Positions 6,075 to 12,635 of a stretch of DNA of 12,635 nucleotides are shown here, piece by piece. This DNA comes from Planctomycetota bacterium (GTDB lineage: Bacteria; Planctomycetota; Planctomycetia; Pirellulales; UBA1268): assembly GCA_003669255.1 (NCBI GenBank), contig QWPO01000143.1, positions 1 to 12,635 of the forward strand. Direction: 5' to 3'. Both the position numbers and the translations under genes were made by a program. How positions within the stretch are numbered: position 1 is the first letter of the stretch; every line of letters starts with the position of its first letter. The notes under the pieces were generated by a model. It had not been told where the DNA came from and ran no database searches. It saw only the letters and a list, made by a program, of their open reading frames with translations.

Positions 6075-7777
6075 GGAGTGGTGATCCGGGCGACGGTGGC
6101 GGTGGTCTCGGCCTGCATCCGGGCGGCGAAGGCGGCCGCTGGGGCGGCGGTGGCCTTACGGACCGCGGGGGCGGCCGGGGCGAGGAATGTGGCCGGGGCG
6201 AGGCCGATCCAGAACACGAACACGGCGAGCGGCAGGACGGCACAGAGTTCGTACCAGCGGAGGTCGCAGCGGTCGTGGTCGTTGTCGGCGGCGCCATGGC
6301 CAGCATGGCCGTGGGCGGCGTGGCCAGCGTCGTGACCGTGGTCCGAGCCGCGAGGCGGTTCGCGAGATCCGCCAAAGATCGCACGCTCCACCGCCCAGAG
6401 CATGTACCAGGCGCCGAGCACCACGCCCGCCACTGCCAAGAGGGCCATCACGAGGTAGGCAAACTGCCAGGCAGGCGACACGCCCGACCAGGCCCGCTGG
6501 AAGGATCCCAGCAGGATCATGAACTCGCCCACGAAGCCGTTGAGGCCGGGGAGGCCGATGCTCGAGAAGGTGAAGAGCATGAAGAACACCGAGAGCCACG
6601 GCGCCTTCGAGGCGATGCCGCCAAGGCTGGCGATGTTGCGGGTGTGAAACCGCTCGTAGATCATGCCGACCAGCGCGAACAAGCCCGCCGACGAGAGGCC
6701 GTGGTTGACGAGCTGGAGGTTGGCACCCTCGGTGGCCACCGGCGTCAGCGCGAACAGGCCCATCACGATGTAGCCCATGTGGCTCACCGACGAGTAGGCG
6801 ATCAGCCGCTTGAGGTCAGTCTGCACCAGCGCCACGAGCGCCCCGTAGACGATCCCCGCCACGCCCAGGCCGAAGAGCCATGGGGCCGCGACGGCCGTGG
6901 CCTCCGGGAGCATCGGCATCGAGAACCGCAGGAAGCCGTAGATGCCAAGCTTGAGCAGCACGCCGGCGAGATCGACCGAGCCGCCCGTGGGCGCCTCGAC
7001 GTGCGCCAGCGGCAGCCAGGTGTGGAGCGGCACGATCGGCACCTTCACCGCGAAGCCCGCGAGCAGGGCCAGAAACACGACCATCTGGAGCCAGCCCCCG
7101 TCGGCCGTCATCGGCAGCGGATGAATCTTCGTGCCGTCGACGAGCGACTCGATGTCGAAGGTGACCACGTTGGCGTGCGCCGCGTGCCAGAGCACAATCG
7201 TGAGCAGGCCGAGGAAGGTGAGCACGCTCCCAGTGAGCGTGTAGATGAAAAACTTTACGGCCGCCTTACGCCGCTCGTCGTGGCCCCAGATGCCGATCAG
7301 GAAGAAGAGCGGCACAAGCGTGAATTCGAAGAACACGTAGAACAGGATCACGTCGCGGGCCGCGAACACCCCGAGCATCGCCGCCTCGAGCACGAGCAGC
7401 AGCACGTAGAAACCGACCGGCCGGTCCTTGATGGCCTCCCAACTGACAAACACCGCCGTCACCGAGAGCAGCGCGGCGAGTCCGAACATCCAGAGCGAGA
7501 GGCCGTCGAGGCCGAGCGAGAACCGGACGTCGAAGATCCCCTCCGTGAGCCAGGGAAACTCGACGAGACCGTAGGGCAGACCAGACGCCGTGGCGGGGTC
7601 AGCCAGGTAACGAACGATGAACCAGGCGGTCAGTGCGAGAGTGACAAGCGTCGTGACCGCCGCGCTCTGCCGCACCGCGGACACGCCGCGGGATCCAATG
7701 AGCCAGGCGATGACGGCGCCGACGAGCGGGGCCGCGATCGTGAGGAGCAGGTGCGACGAGGGGCTGAAGCCGTTCAT
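6071..7777 (-). CDS. nuoM: NADH-quinone oxidoreductase subunit M
   Basis: This antiporter-like proton-pumping subunit of Complex I is 568 aa. Helix 5 carries E151 (FYVFFEFTLVPLFFLIGIWG). Helix 7 carries K245 (FAVKVPIVPLHTWLPLAHVEAP). Helix 8 carries K276 (LLKLGIYGFLRF), and helix 12 carries E418 (GFVGEFMILLGSF), the glutamate typical of NuoM. SSVSHMGYIVMG is at 329-340. Between the late TM helices lies a His-rich hydrophilic stretch, about 474-507, with seven His between 480 and 501. A Cys follows at 504, and the C-terminal tail is Ala-rich. It starts 20 nt after the nuoL stop. A GAAGGA motif is present, but 15 nt upstream, which is far for a Shine-Dalgarno. Confidence 0.96.
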   Translation of the reverse strand: MNGFSPSSHLLLTIAAPLVGAVIAWLIGSRGVSAVRQSAAVTTLVTLALTAWFIVRYLADPATASGLPYGLVEFPWLTEGIFDVRFSLGLDGLSLWMFGLAALLSVTAVFVSWEAIKDRPVGFYVLLLVLEAAMLGVFAARDVILFYVFFEFTLVPLFFLIGIWGHDERRKAAVKFFIYTLTGSVLTFLGLLTIVLWHAAHANVVTFDIESLVDGTKIHPLPMTADGGWLQMVVFLALLAGFAVKVPIVPLHTWLPLAHVEAPTGGSVDLAGVLLKLGIYGFLRFSMPMLPEATAVAAPWLFGLGVAGIVYGALVALVQTDLKRLIAYSSVSHMGYIVMGLFALTPVATEGANLQLVNHGLSSAGLFALVGMIYERFHTRNIASLGGIASKAPWLSVFFMLFTFSSIGLPGLNGFVGEFMILLGSFQRAWSGVSPAWQFAYLVMALLAVAGVVLGAWYMLWAVERAIFGGSREPPRGSDHGHDAGHAAHGHAGHGAADNDHDRCDLRWYELCAVLPLAVFVFWIGLAPATFLAPAAPAVRKATAAPAAAFAARMQAETTATVARITTP

Positions 7778-7797
7778 GCGTGTGTGAGGAGTTCCTT

Positions 7798-10008
7798 CTA
7801 GCCCATGGCCCGAGCGACGAGGGCGAGCACGATCAGGAGCGTGCCGATCACGCCGGCCAGGGCGTATCGCTGCATCAGCCCCGACTGGAGATGGCGGACG
7901 ACGGTGCCGAGACCGGCCGGAACGCGGGCGATGGCATCGACGAGCCCGTCAATCACACGGCGATCGATCAGCGCGGCGAGCGTGGCGATCAGTTCCAGCG
8001 GCTTGACGATCAGGGCGGAGTAGATCTGGTCGAAGAAGAACCGGTTGGCAAACAGCGTCTCGAGCGGCCCAAGGAAACGCTCCATCTGCGGCCCATCGCT
8101 CCGGCGGCCGAGGTGACCCAGGGCCGCGACCACGATGCCGATGGCGGCAGCGAGCGTGCCCTGGATGGCCAGGTCCCAGTGGAAGGCCGGGGGCGTGGCG
8201 GTCGAGGCGACGCTCGGGGCGGTGAACGAGGGCGTGGAGGCGAGGAAGGAGGCGAGCGAGTGCGTGCTGAACAGCCACCAGCCGCTCACCGCCGACAGGG
8301 CCGCGAGGATCACCAGCGGGATCGTCATCGACGGCGGCGATTCGTGGGCATGGTGGCCCGCTTCTTCCGGCACACGCGTCGGCCCGGTGAACGTCATGAA
8401 CACGGCGCGGAACGTGTAGAAGGCGGTGAGCGCCGCGGTGACGAGCGACATCCAAAAAAGGATTCGCCATGTCGCAGGGGTGTTGAGCGCGTCGAGCGCC
8501 GAGCCCCGCGCACCGCCGGCGAGCTGGGCGGCGTCGGGCGTGACGCTTGCCGTGTGGAAGGCCAGGTGGAAGGTTGCCGCGGCATTTGCGTGGCCACCCG
8601 CAGGGGCAGCTTCGAGGTGCTCGCCGTGGGCGTCGGGCCAGCCGCGGGAGTGGAGCGAGGCGAGGATCTCGTCCTTGCTGAAGAAGCCGGCGAAGGGGGC
8701 CACGCCCGCCAGCGCCAGCGATCCGACCAGGAACGTGGCGGCGGTGATCGGCATGATCCGCCGGAGCCCGCCGAACCGCCGCATGTCGATCACGCCCCCC
8801 ATGGAGTGCATCACCGATCCGGCCCCCATGAACAGCAGCGCTTTGAAGAAGGCATGGGTGACGAGATGGAAGATCGCGGCGGTGAAGCCGAGCAGTGTGC
8901 CGGTGCCGAGGCTTGCGAACATGTAGCCGAGTTGGCTGATGGTCGAGTAGGCGAGTACCCGCTTGAGGTCGTTCTGCACGGTGCCGATCAGCGCGGCAAC
9001 GAGCGCCGTGGTCGCTCCCACGATCGACACGAGCGTGAGGGCTCCGGGGCAGGCCTCGAAGAGCGGCGCGGTGCGGGCCACAAGATAGATGCCGGCGGTC
9101 ACCATCGTGGCGGCGTGGATGAGCGAACTGGCGGGCGTGGGCCCTTCCATCGCGTCGGGCAGCCAGACGTGCAGCGGCAGCTGCGCGCTCTTGCCGCAGG
9201 CAGCCAGGAGGAACAAAAGACAGATGGCAGTGCCCACCGCTCCGCCCACGTAGGCGGAGGCGTCGGCAAGCCGCGTCGCCCCGAGGATGCCTGGCATCAG
9301 CGTGCCGTCGGCAAGGGTGGTGTCGTGGAAGTTAAGCGTGCCGTAGGTCATCCAGAGCAGGAACGTGGCCACGGCCAGGCCGAAGTCGCCGATGCGGTTG
9401 ACGAGAAACGCCTTCTTCGCCGCTTTTGCCGCCTCGGGCTTCGTGAACCAGAAGCCGATCAGCAGGTAGCTACAGGCGCCCACTGCCTCCCAGAAGACGT
9501 AGACCAGCAGAAAGTTGCTGGCCGCCACGAGCATCGACATTGAGAACACGAACGCCGAAACCAGCGCGAAGAACCGCGGATAGCCGGGGTCGCCGTGCAT
9601 GTAGCCGATCGAATAGATCGCCACGAGCAGGCCGACACCGGTGATGATCACCAGGAGCGTGGCGGTGAGCGGGTCGAGCCGCAGAGCCACCGGGATCGAA
9701 AACAACTGTGCGGCGGAGCCCGCGTCGCCGGCCGCTGCGGCGTCGCCGACGACCGCCCACTCCCAGAGCGTGGTCACCATCTCCACGGGCTTGGCTGCGT
9801 GGTCGTGGCCGGTCGTGCCAACGCCGACCTCTCGGGCCATGCCGAAGAGCAGCATCACAGCGACCACAAACGCCGCCGCGATGCCGGCAACCGCGGGCAG
9901 GTGAGCGCGAGCGCCGAGCACGCGGCCGAGCGCGACCGTGAGGATCGCTCCCACAAGGGGCAGGAGCGGCACCAGTACGAGGAGCGTCGAGGGAGAGAGA
10001 GCGTTCAT
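7798..10008 (-). CDS. nuoL: NADH-quinone oxidoreductase subunit L
   Basis: This is the distal antiporter-like subunit of the Complex I membrane arm. The 736-aa length is long for NuoL (E. coli 613). Conserved features include DPLTATLL (112-119), the MHGDPGYPRFF segment (137-147), helix-5 E174 (VFWEAVGACSYLLIG), NRIGDFG (204-210), K273 in CGKSAQLPLHVWLPDAMEGPTP, the HAATMVTAGIYLV segment (298-310), K389 (AFFKALLFMGAGS) and K445 (FFSKDEILA). The extra length lies in a His/Ala-rich loop of about 453-510 between FSKDEIL and the helix WRILFWMSLVTAALTAFY, in an early loop near 62-100 (GHDHAAK), and in a Ser/Thr/Pro-rich loop at 583-608. The C-terminal hydrophobic helix ends at 735. It starts 24 nt after nuoK without a recognisable Shine-Dalgarno. 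Confidence 0.96.
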   Translation of the reverse strand: MNALSPSTLLVLVPLLPLVGAILTVALGRVLGARAHLPAVAGIAAAFVVAVMLLFGMAREVGVGTTGHDHAAKPVEMVTTLWEWAVVGDAAAAGDAGSAAQLFSIPVALRLDPLTATLLVIITGVGLLVAIYSIGYMHGDPGYPRFFALVSAFVFSMSMLVAASNFLLVYVFWEAVGACSYLLIGFWFTKPEAAKAAKKAFLVNRIGDFGLAVATFLLWMTYGTLNFHDTTLADGTLMPGILGATRLADASAYVGGAVGTAICLLFLLAACGKSAQLPLHVWLPDAMEGPTPASSLIHAATMVTAGIYLVARTAPLFEACPGALTLVSIVGATTALVAALIGTVQNDLKRVLAYSTISQLGYMFASLGTGTLLGFTAAIFHLVTHAFFKALLFMGAGSVMHSMGGVIDMRRFGGLRRIMPITAATFLVGSLALAGVAPFAGFFSKDEILASLHSRGWPDAHGEHLEAAPAGGHANAAATFHLAFHTASVTPDAAQLAGGARGSALDALNTPATWRILFWMSLVTAALTAFYTFRAVFMTFTGPTRVPEEAGHHAHESPPSMTIPLVILAALSAVSGWWLFSTHSLASFLASTPSFTAPSVASTATPPAFHWDLAIQGTLAAAIGIVVAALGHLGRRSDGPQMERFLGPLETLFANRFFFDQIYSALIVKPLELIATLAALIDRRVIDGLVDAIARVPAGLGTVVRHLQSGLMQRYALAGVIGTLLIVLALVARAMG

Positions 10009-10032
10009 GGGGCGGCCGGTGGAGGCGTTGGG

Positions 10033-10497
10033 TCAGACGTGCTCGCGCTCGTGAAGAGCGTCTTCGTCGGCAGCGGGTTCGACGCCGGCGGGGGCGAGCT
10101 TCGGGAACTTTGGCGGCACGGTGTCGATGGCGGGCAACTCCCGGTCGATCGTCCTCGGCAGGTTTGATTCACGGAGCGACTGCCAGGCCGCCGAGTCGAG
10201 CCGGCCTGTTCGGGCGAAGGCTTGGAGTACGAAGACCAGTGCCACGGCCGCCTCACACGCGGCGACGGTGAGCACGAAGATCACGAGCACGTGTCCACCC
10301 CAGTCGCCGTGGTGACGGCTCCACGAGACGAGGCTTACCGAGATGCCCTGGAGCATCAGTTCCGCGCACAGGAACATCACGATCAGATTGCGACGGGCGA
10401 GGATGCCGACCAGCCCGAGCGCGAACAGGATCGCGCCGACGACGAGTCCGTCGATCACCAGTGCGGACGGTGCGACAGTGTTCGCAAGGAGGTTCAT
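10033..10497 (-). CDS. nuoK: NADH-quinone oxidoreductase subunit K with C-terminal extension
   Basis: This small membrane subunit of Complex I lies next to NuoJ and takes part in the proton path. Three TM helices are visible (about 14-33, 38-58 and 69-94). The two conserved membrane glutamates are E46 (FLCAELMLQGISVSLV) and E82 (LTVAACEAAVALVFVLQAF), matching E36 and E72 of E. coli. RRNL (35-38) is conserved. The usual length is about 100 aa, but this one has 154. Residues 97-154 form a hydrophilic tail beginning SAAWQSLRESNLPR and ending in an acidic, His-containing segment. The start ATG overlaps the nuoJ stop by 4 nt. Confidence 0.94.
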   Translation of the reverse strand: MNLLANTVAPSALVIDGLVVGAILFALGLVGILARRNLIVMFLCAELMLQGISVSLVSWSRHHGDWGGHVLVIFVLTVAACEAAVALVFVLQAFARTGRLDSAAWQSLRESNLPRTIDRELPAIDTVPPKFPKLAPAGVEPAADEDALHEREHV

Positions 10498-11306
10498 GGC
10501 ACGGCCCTCCGGGCGGCAGCGGGTTCGGCGTCGGCCGCCCCCCGGGAGACGATCGCGATCGAGCCGATGAGAGCGGCGAGTAGGAGCACGCCGGCGACCT
10601 CGACGGCGAGCAGGTGGCGGCCGAAGAGTTCGCCCCCCAGTCGGGCCACGTGGTTGTCGGCGAGCATGTCGATGCCAGTCGCGGCTGCGGCCGGCGGTTC
10701 CGTGGTGGCCGAATCAGCGAGCAGCGCCGCTTTCGTGCCACCCATCAGGCAGCAGGCCGGAGGCTCGGCTGTGAGCCGGCCGATCGAAAGCGACAGGATG
10801 CCGAGGAGCACCGCACCGGCGACCGCGGCGAGCAGTGGTTCGGTCGAGACGCGGTCGTAGGGGGCAAGGCCGGCGGGCTGGGCGAGCATGAGCACGAACA
10901 GGAACATCACCAGGATCGCGCCGGCGTAGACCACGATCGTGGCCACGCCGAGAAACTGACCGCCGAGGACGAGCAGCACGCCAGAGACGCCGGCGAGCGC
11001 CATCGCAAACCAGATCGCCGCATAGACCGGCGACCGGGAAACAACCGTTGCGGCTCCTGAGATCACGGCCACGAGGGCCACGGTGAGGAACACGGCCTCC
11101 TCGCCGACGCTGCCGAGTCGGTGGCCGGTGGCAAGAAAACCGGCCAGGGCCACGATCCCGAGAAGCCAGCCCAGCCAGCGGGCAGTCCGATCCGCGGCGC
11201 CACTGCGACCGCTGGGAAGGAGCAACCAGAGGCTCGCCGCGGCGGCGGTGATGCCGCCGGCGAGCAGCGTGCCCGGTGAGATCGACGGCAGGATCGAGGC
11301 GATCAC
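10494..11306 (-). CDS. nuoJ: NADH-quinone oxidoreductase subunit J, N-terminally extended
   Basis: This is a membrane subunit of Complex I. The core is recognised from SPVYAAIWFAMALAGVSG and VVYAGAILVMFLFVLMLAQP, the helix that holds the pi-bulge and conserved Tyr in NuoJ. At 270 aa it exceeds the usual 165-200 because of an N-terminal segment of about 65 residues with two predicted TM helices, and a loop rich in Cys, Ala and Pro (EPPACCLMGG) before the last helix. The start is uncertain. GTG 11306 gives a 4-nt GTGA overlap with the nuoI stop, like the other junctions here, and has GGGG 8 nt upstream. GTG 11315 would add three residues and overlap nuoI by 13 nt. The stop overlaps the nuoK ATG. 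Confidence 0.92.
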   Translation of the reverse strand: MIASILPSISPGTLLAGGITAAAASLWLLLPSGRSGAADRTARWLGWLLGIVALAGFLATGHRLGSVGEEAVFLTVALVAVISGAATVVSRSPVYAAIWFAMALAGVSGVLLVLGGQFLGVATIVVYAGAILVMFLFVLMLAQPAGLAPYDRVSTEPLLAAVAGAVLLGILSLSIGRLTAEPPACCLMGGTKAALLADSATTEPPAAAATGIDMLADNHVARLGGELFGRHLLAVEVAGVLLLAALIGSIAIVSRGAADAEPAAARRAVP

Positions 11307-11836
11307 GGCGTGCACCCCATGGTGGTCGATTTCATCGGCTCGGCGTCCTTCGTCATGTCGTAGACGCTCAGCAACTTCTCTTTGTCAAAGATCATTTCCT
11401 CGCGGCTCTTGCCAGTGAGGTCGAGGAGGCTCGTCAGTTCGATCGCATCAACCGGACAGGCCTCTTCGCACATCCCGCAAAAGATGCAGCGGAGCTCGTC
11501 GATGTGGAAGCTCTCGGGATACTTCTCGCGGTCGGGCCAGGGGCTCTCGGCGGCCACGATGTCGATGCAGTGGGCGGGGCAGGCAGTGGCGCACAGGAAG
11601 CAGGCCACGCACTTCACGCGGCCTTCCGCATCGCGGTTGAGCCGGTGCACGCCGCGGTAGATCAGCGGGTTGCCCACCTTCGGCCGCTGTTCAGGGAAAC
11701 TCACCGTGACCTTTGGGCTGACGAGGTGGCGGGCCGTCGTGGCGAGGCCGCTTACGAACAGGGGAAGGTAGAGCCGCTCGGAGAGGCCGAGGGGCTTTTC
11801 TTCGAGCCAGGTGATTGAGGGGTCGTTGGGCTTCAT
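11303..11836 (-). CDS. nuoI: NADH-quinone oxidoreductase subunit I (2x[4Fe-4S] ferredoxin-like)
   Basis: This peripheral-arm subunit carries clusters N6a and N6b, which pass electrons to N2 near the quinone site. The 177-aa protein has two complete CxxCxxCxxxCP motifs: C76, C79, C82, C86-P (CVACFLCATACP) and C117, C120, C123, C127-P (CIFCGMCEEACP). The segments FPEQRPKVGNPLIYRGVHRL (47-66) and FHIDELRCIFCG (110-121) are typical. The start at 11836 is chosen for its strong GGAGG 9 nt upstream and because the longer open frame to 12019 runs inside nuoH. It starts 4 nt after the nuoH stop. The C-terminal tail (MKSTTMGCTP) overlaps the start of nuoJ. Confidence 0.96.
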   Translation of the reverse strand: MKPNDPSITWLEEKPLGLSERLYLPLFVSGLATTARHLVSPKVTVSFPEQRPKVGNPLIYRGVHRLNRDAEGRVKCVACFLCATACPAHCIDIVAAESPWPDREKYPESFHIDELRCIFCGMCEEACPVDAIELTSLLDLTGKSREEMIFDKEKLLSVYDMTKDAEPMKSTTMGCTP

Positions 11837-11840
11837 GGAA

Positions 11841-12635
11841 TCAGGCCTCCACCAGATCGTGCGGCCGCGAACCGAGCACGTGCTCTGCGTCGAGCGGACC
11901 GGGCGTGCGGATCGGCGTGTTGTCGGTGCCGGAGGGCGTGAGCATGCCGGCGGCGATCCAGCCGAGGAAGAAGACCACCCACGGCACCGCGATGGCCGCA
12001 GTCTTGGCCCAGCCCTCACCGAGCGCCGTTACCAACTGCGGCCGAAACTCCTCAACAGCGGCCACCGTGACGAGATTGGCAAGGCCAAGCGGCAGCATCA
12101 CCTTCCAGGCCAGGTTCATCAGCTGATCAAAGCGGAATCGCGGCCAGCTCCAGCGGACGAGCATGAAGAACAGAATCACTCCAAAAATCTTGGCCGAAAG
12201 AACCGCAAACCGGATCAGGGCGACCAACCATGTCTCGACAGGACCAGAGCCGGTGACGCCCCAGAGGTGCCAGCCACCGAGAAACATGATCACGATCAGG
12301 AAGGCCGCCGTGACCATGTGAAGAAACTCGGACACGAGAAAGAGCAGGAGTTTGATGCCCGAATACTCGGTGTGATAGCCGCCGACGAGTTCCTGCTCGG
12401 CCTCGGGTAGGTCGAACGGGAGTCGCGCCGCCTCGGCGAAACTCGCGATCAGGAAGACGATGAAACCGAGCGGCTGGGCGAAGGCGTACCACACGCCGCT
12501 CGATGCCTGGGCGTTCATGATGGTGTCGAGTTTGAGGGAGCCGGCGGCGAGCACAACACCGAGCAGGCCGAGGCCGAGCGGGATCTCGTAGGCGACAAGC
12601 TGGGCGCTGGAGCGGAGGCCGCCGAGGAAGCCGTA
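11841..12635 (-). CDS. nuoH: NADH-quinone oxidoreductase subunit H (partial, N-terminus outside window)
   Basis: This membrane subunit of Complex I helps form the quinone chamber at the junction of the two arms. The window holds the last 264 residues, and the reading frame runs uncut to the window edge at 12635. Visible signatures are GFLGGLRSSAQLVAYEIPLGLGLLGV at the edge (typically LRxxAQxxSYE in the family), the quinone-site segment SFAEAARLPFDLPEAEQELV followed by GGYHTEYSG, and the C-terminal SWPRFRFDQLMNLAWKVMLP. The last 35 or so residues after the final TM helix are a hydrophilic tail (TDNTPIRTPGPLD, ending DLVEA). The true start cannot be seen. The GTG at 12554 is internal, not a start. 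Confidence 0.96.
   Translation of the reverse strand, partial: YGFLGGLRSSAQLVAYEIPLGLGLLGVVLAAGSLKLDTIMNAQASSGVWYAFAQPLGFIVFLIASFAEAARLPFDLPEAEQELVGGYHTEYSGIKLLLFLVSEFLHMVTAAFLIVIMFLGGWHLWGVTGSGPVETWLVALIRFAVLSAKIFGVILFFMLVRWSWPRFRFDQLMNLAWKVMLPLGLANLVTVAAVEEFRPQLVTALGEGWAKTAAIAVPWVVFFLGWIAAGMLTPSGTDNTPIRTPGPLDAEHVLGSRPHDLVEA
11846..11850 (-). promoter_or_regulatory. Strong Shine-Dalgarno of nuoI
   Basis: GGAGG reads on the - strand at 11850-11846, within the end of nuoH, with a 9-nt spacer to the nuoI ATG at 11836. It is the clearest ribosome binding site in the nuo genes of this window and fixes the nuoI start. Confidence 0.7.

Noticed and set aside
6275..9543. Two long + strand open frames (508 and 587 residues) antisense to nuoM and nuoL
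   Set aside because: They are low-complexity, Glu/Arg/His-rich translations of the opposite strand of clear nuo genes; the strong third-position GC bias explains the lack of stops.
11837..12019. Longer N-terminus for NuoI starting at 12019
   Set aside because: It lies wholly in nuoH, with shadow-like composition, and the strong Shine-Dalgarno supports the start at 11836.

Overview
The window comes from a GC-rich Gram-negative bacterium. The LpxB variant, the repeat-laden intergenic region and the style of the Complex I subunits suggest a planctomycete (Pirellulales-like). That placement is an inference, since the window contains no marker such as 16S rRNA. All genes belong to recognisable families and no mobile-element gene, tRNA, rRNA or CRISPR array was seen.

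Layout. On the + strand a compact three-gene unit occupies 135-2962: lpxB (lipid A disaccharide synthase), an M50/site-2-type membrane metalloprotease 33 nt downstream, and an SGNH-hydrolase-like protein that overlaps the protease gene by 19 nt. From 12635 down to 3343 on the - strand runs the distal half of a Complex I operon, nuoH(partial)-nuoI-nuoJ-nuoK-nuoL-nuoM-nuoN. It is followed by an Mrp/NBP35-type P-loop ATPase whose ATG overlaps the nuoN stop codon (TGATG). Several junctions are 4-nt overlaps (nuoM/nuoN, nuoJ/nuoK and probably nuoI/nuoJ), so the set is almost certainly co-transcribed and partly translationally coupled. The two units converge on a 380-bp gene-free region (2963-3342). 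It is packed with inverted repeats, contains a perfect 28-bp direct repeat, and holds terminator-like hairpins for both directions.

How the genes work together. NuoH, J, K, L, M and N form the proton-pumping membrane arm of NADH:quinone oxidoreductase, and NuoI carries the two 4Fe-4S clusters that lead electrons toward the quinone. The coupled Mrp protein belongs to the family of the mitochondrial Complex I Fe-S assembly factor Ind1/NUBPL, so a role in maturing this complex is a reasonable inference. However, its Cys-x-x-Cys motif reads CPDT. LpxB acts in lipid A synthesis at the inner membrane. The linked protease and SGNH protein may act on the envelope, but their substrates cannot be read from sequence.

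Most of the window is housekeeping. The points most worth a second look are the mrp-nuoN coupling together with the lost Cys, an Arg in place of the TM7 Lys of NuoN, His-rich loop insertions in NuoM and NuoL, the LpxB insertion, a hairpin covering the lpxB ribosome binding site, and the repeat-rich convergent intergenic region.
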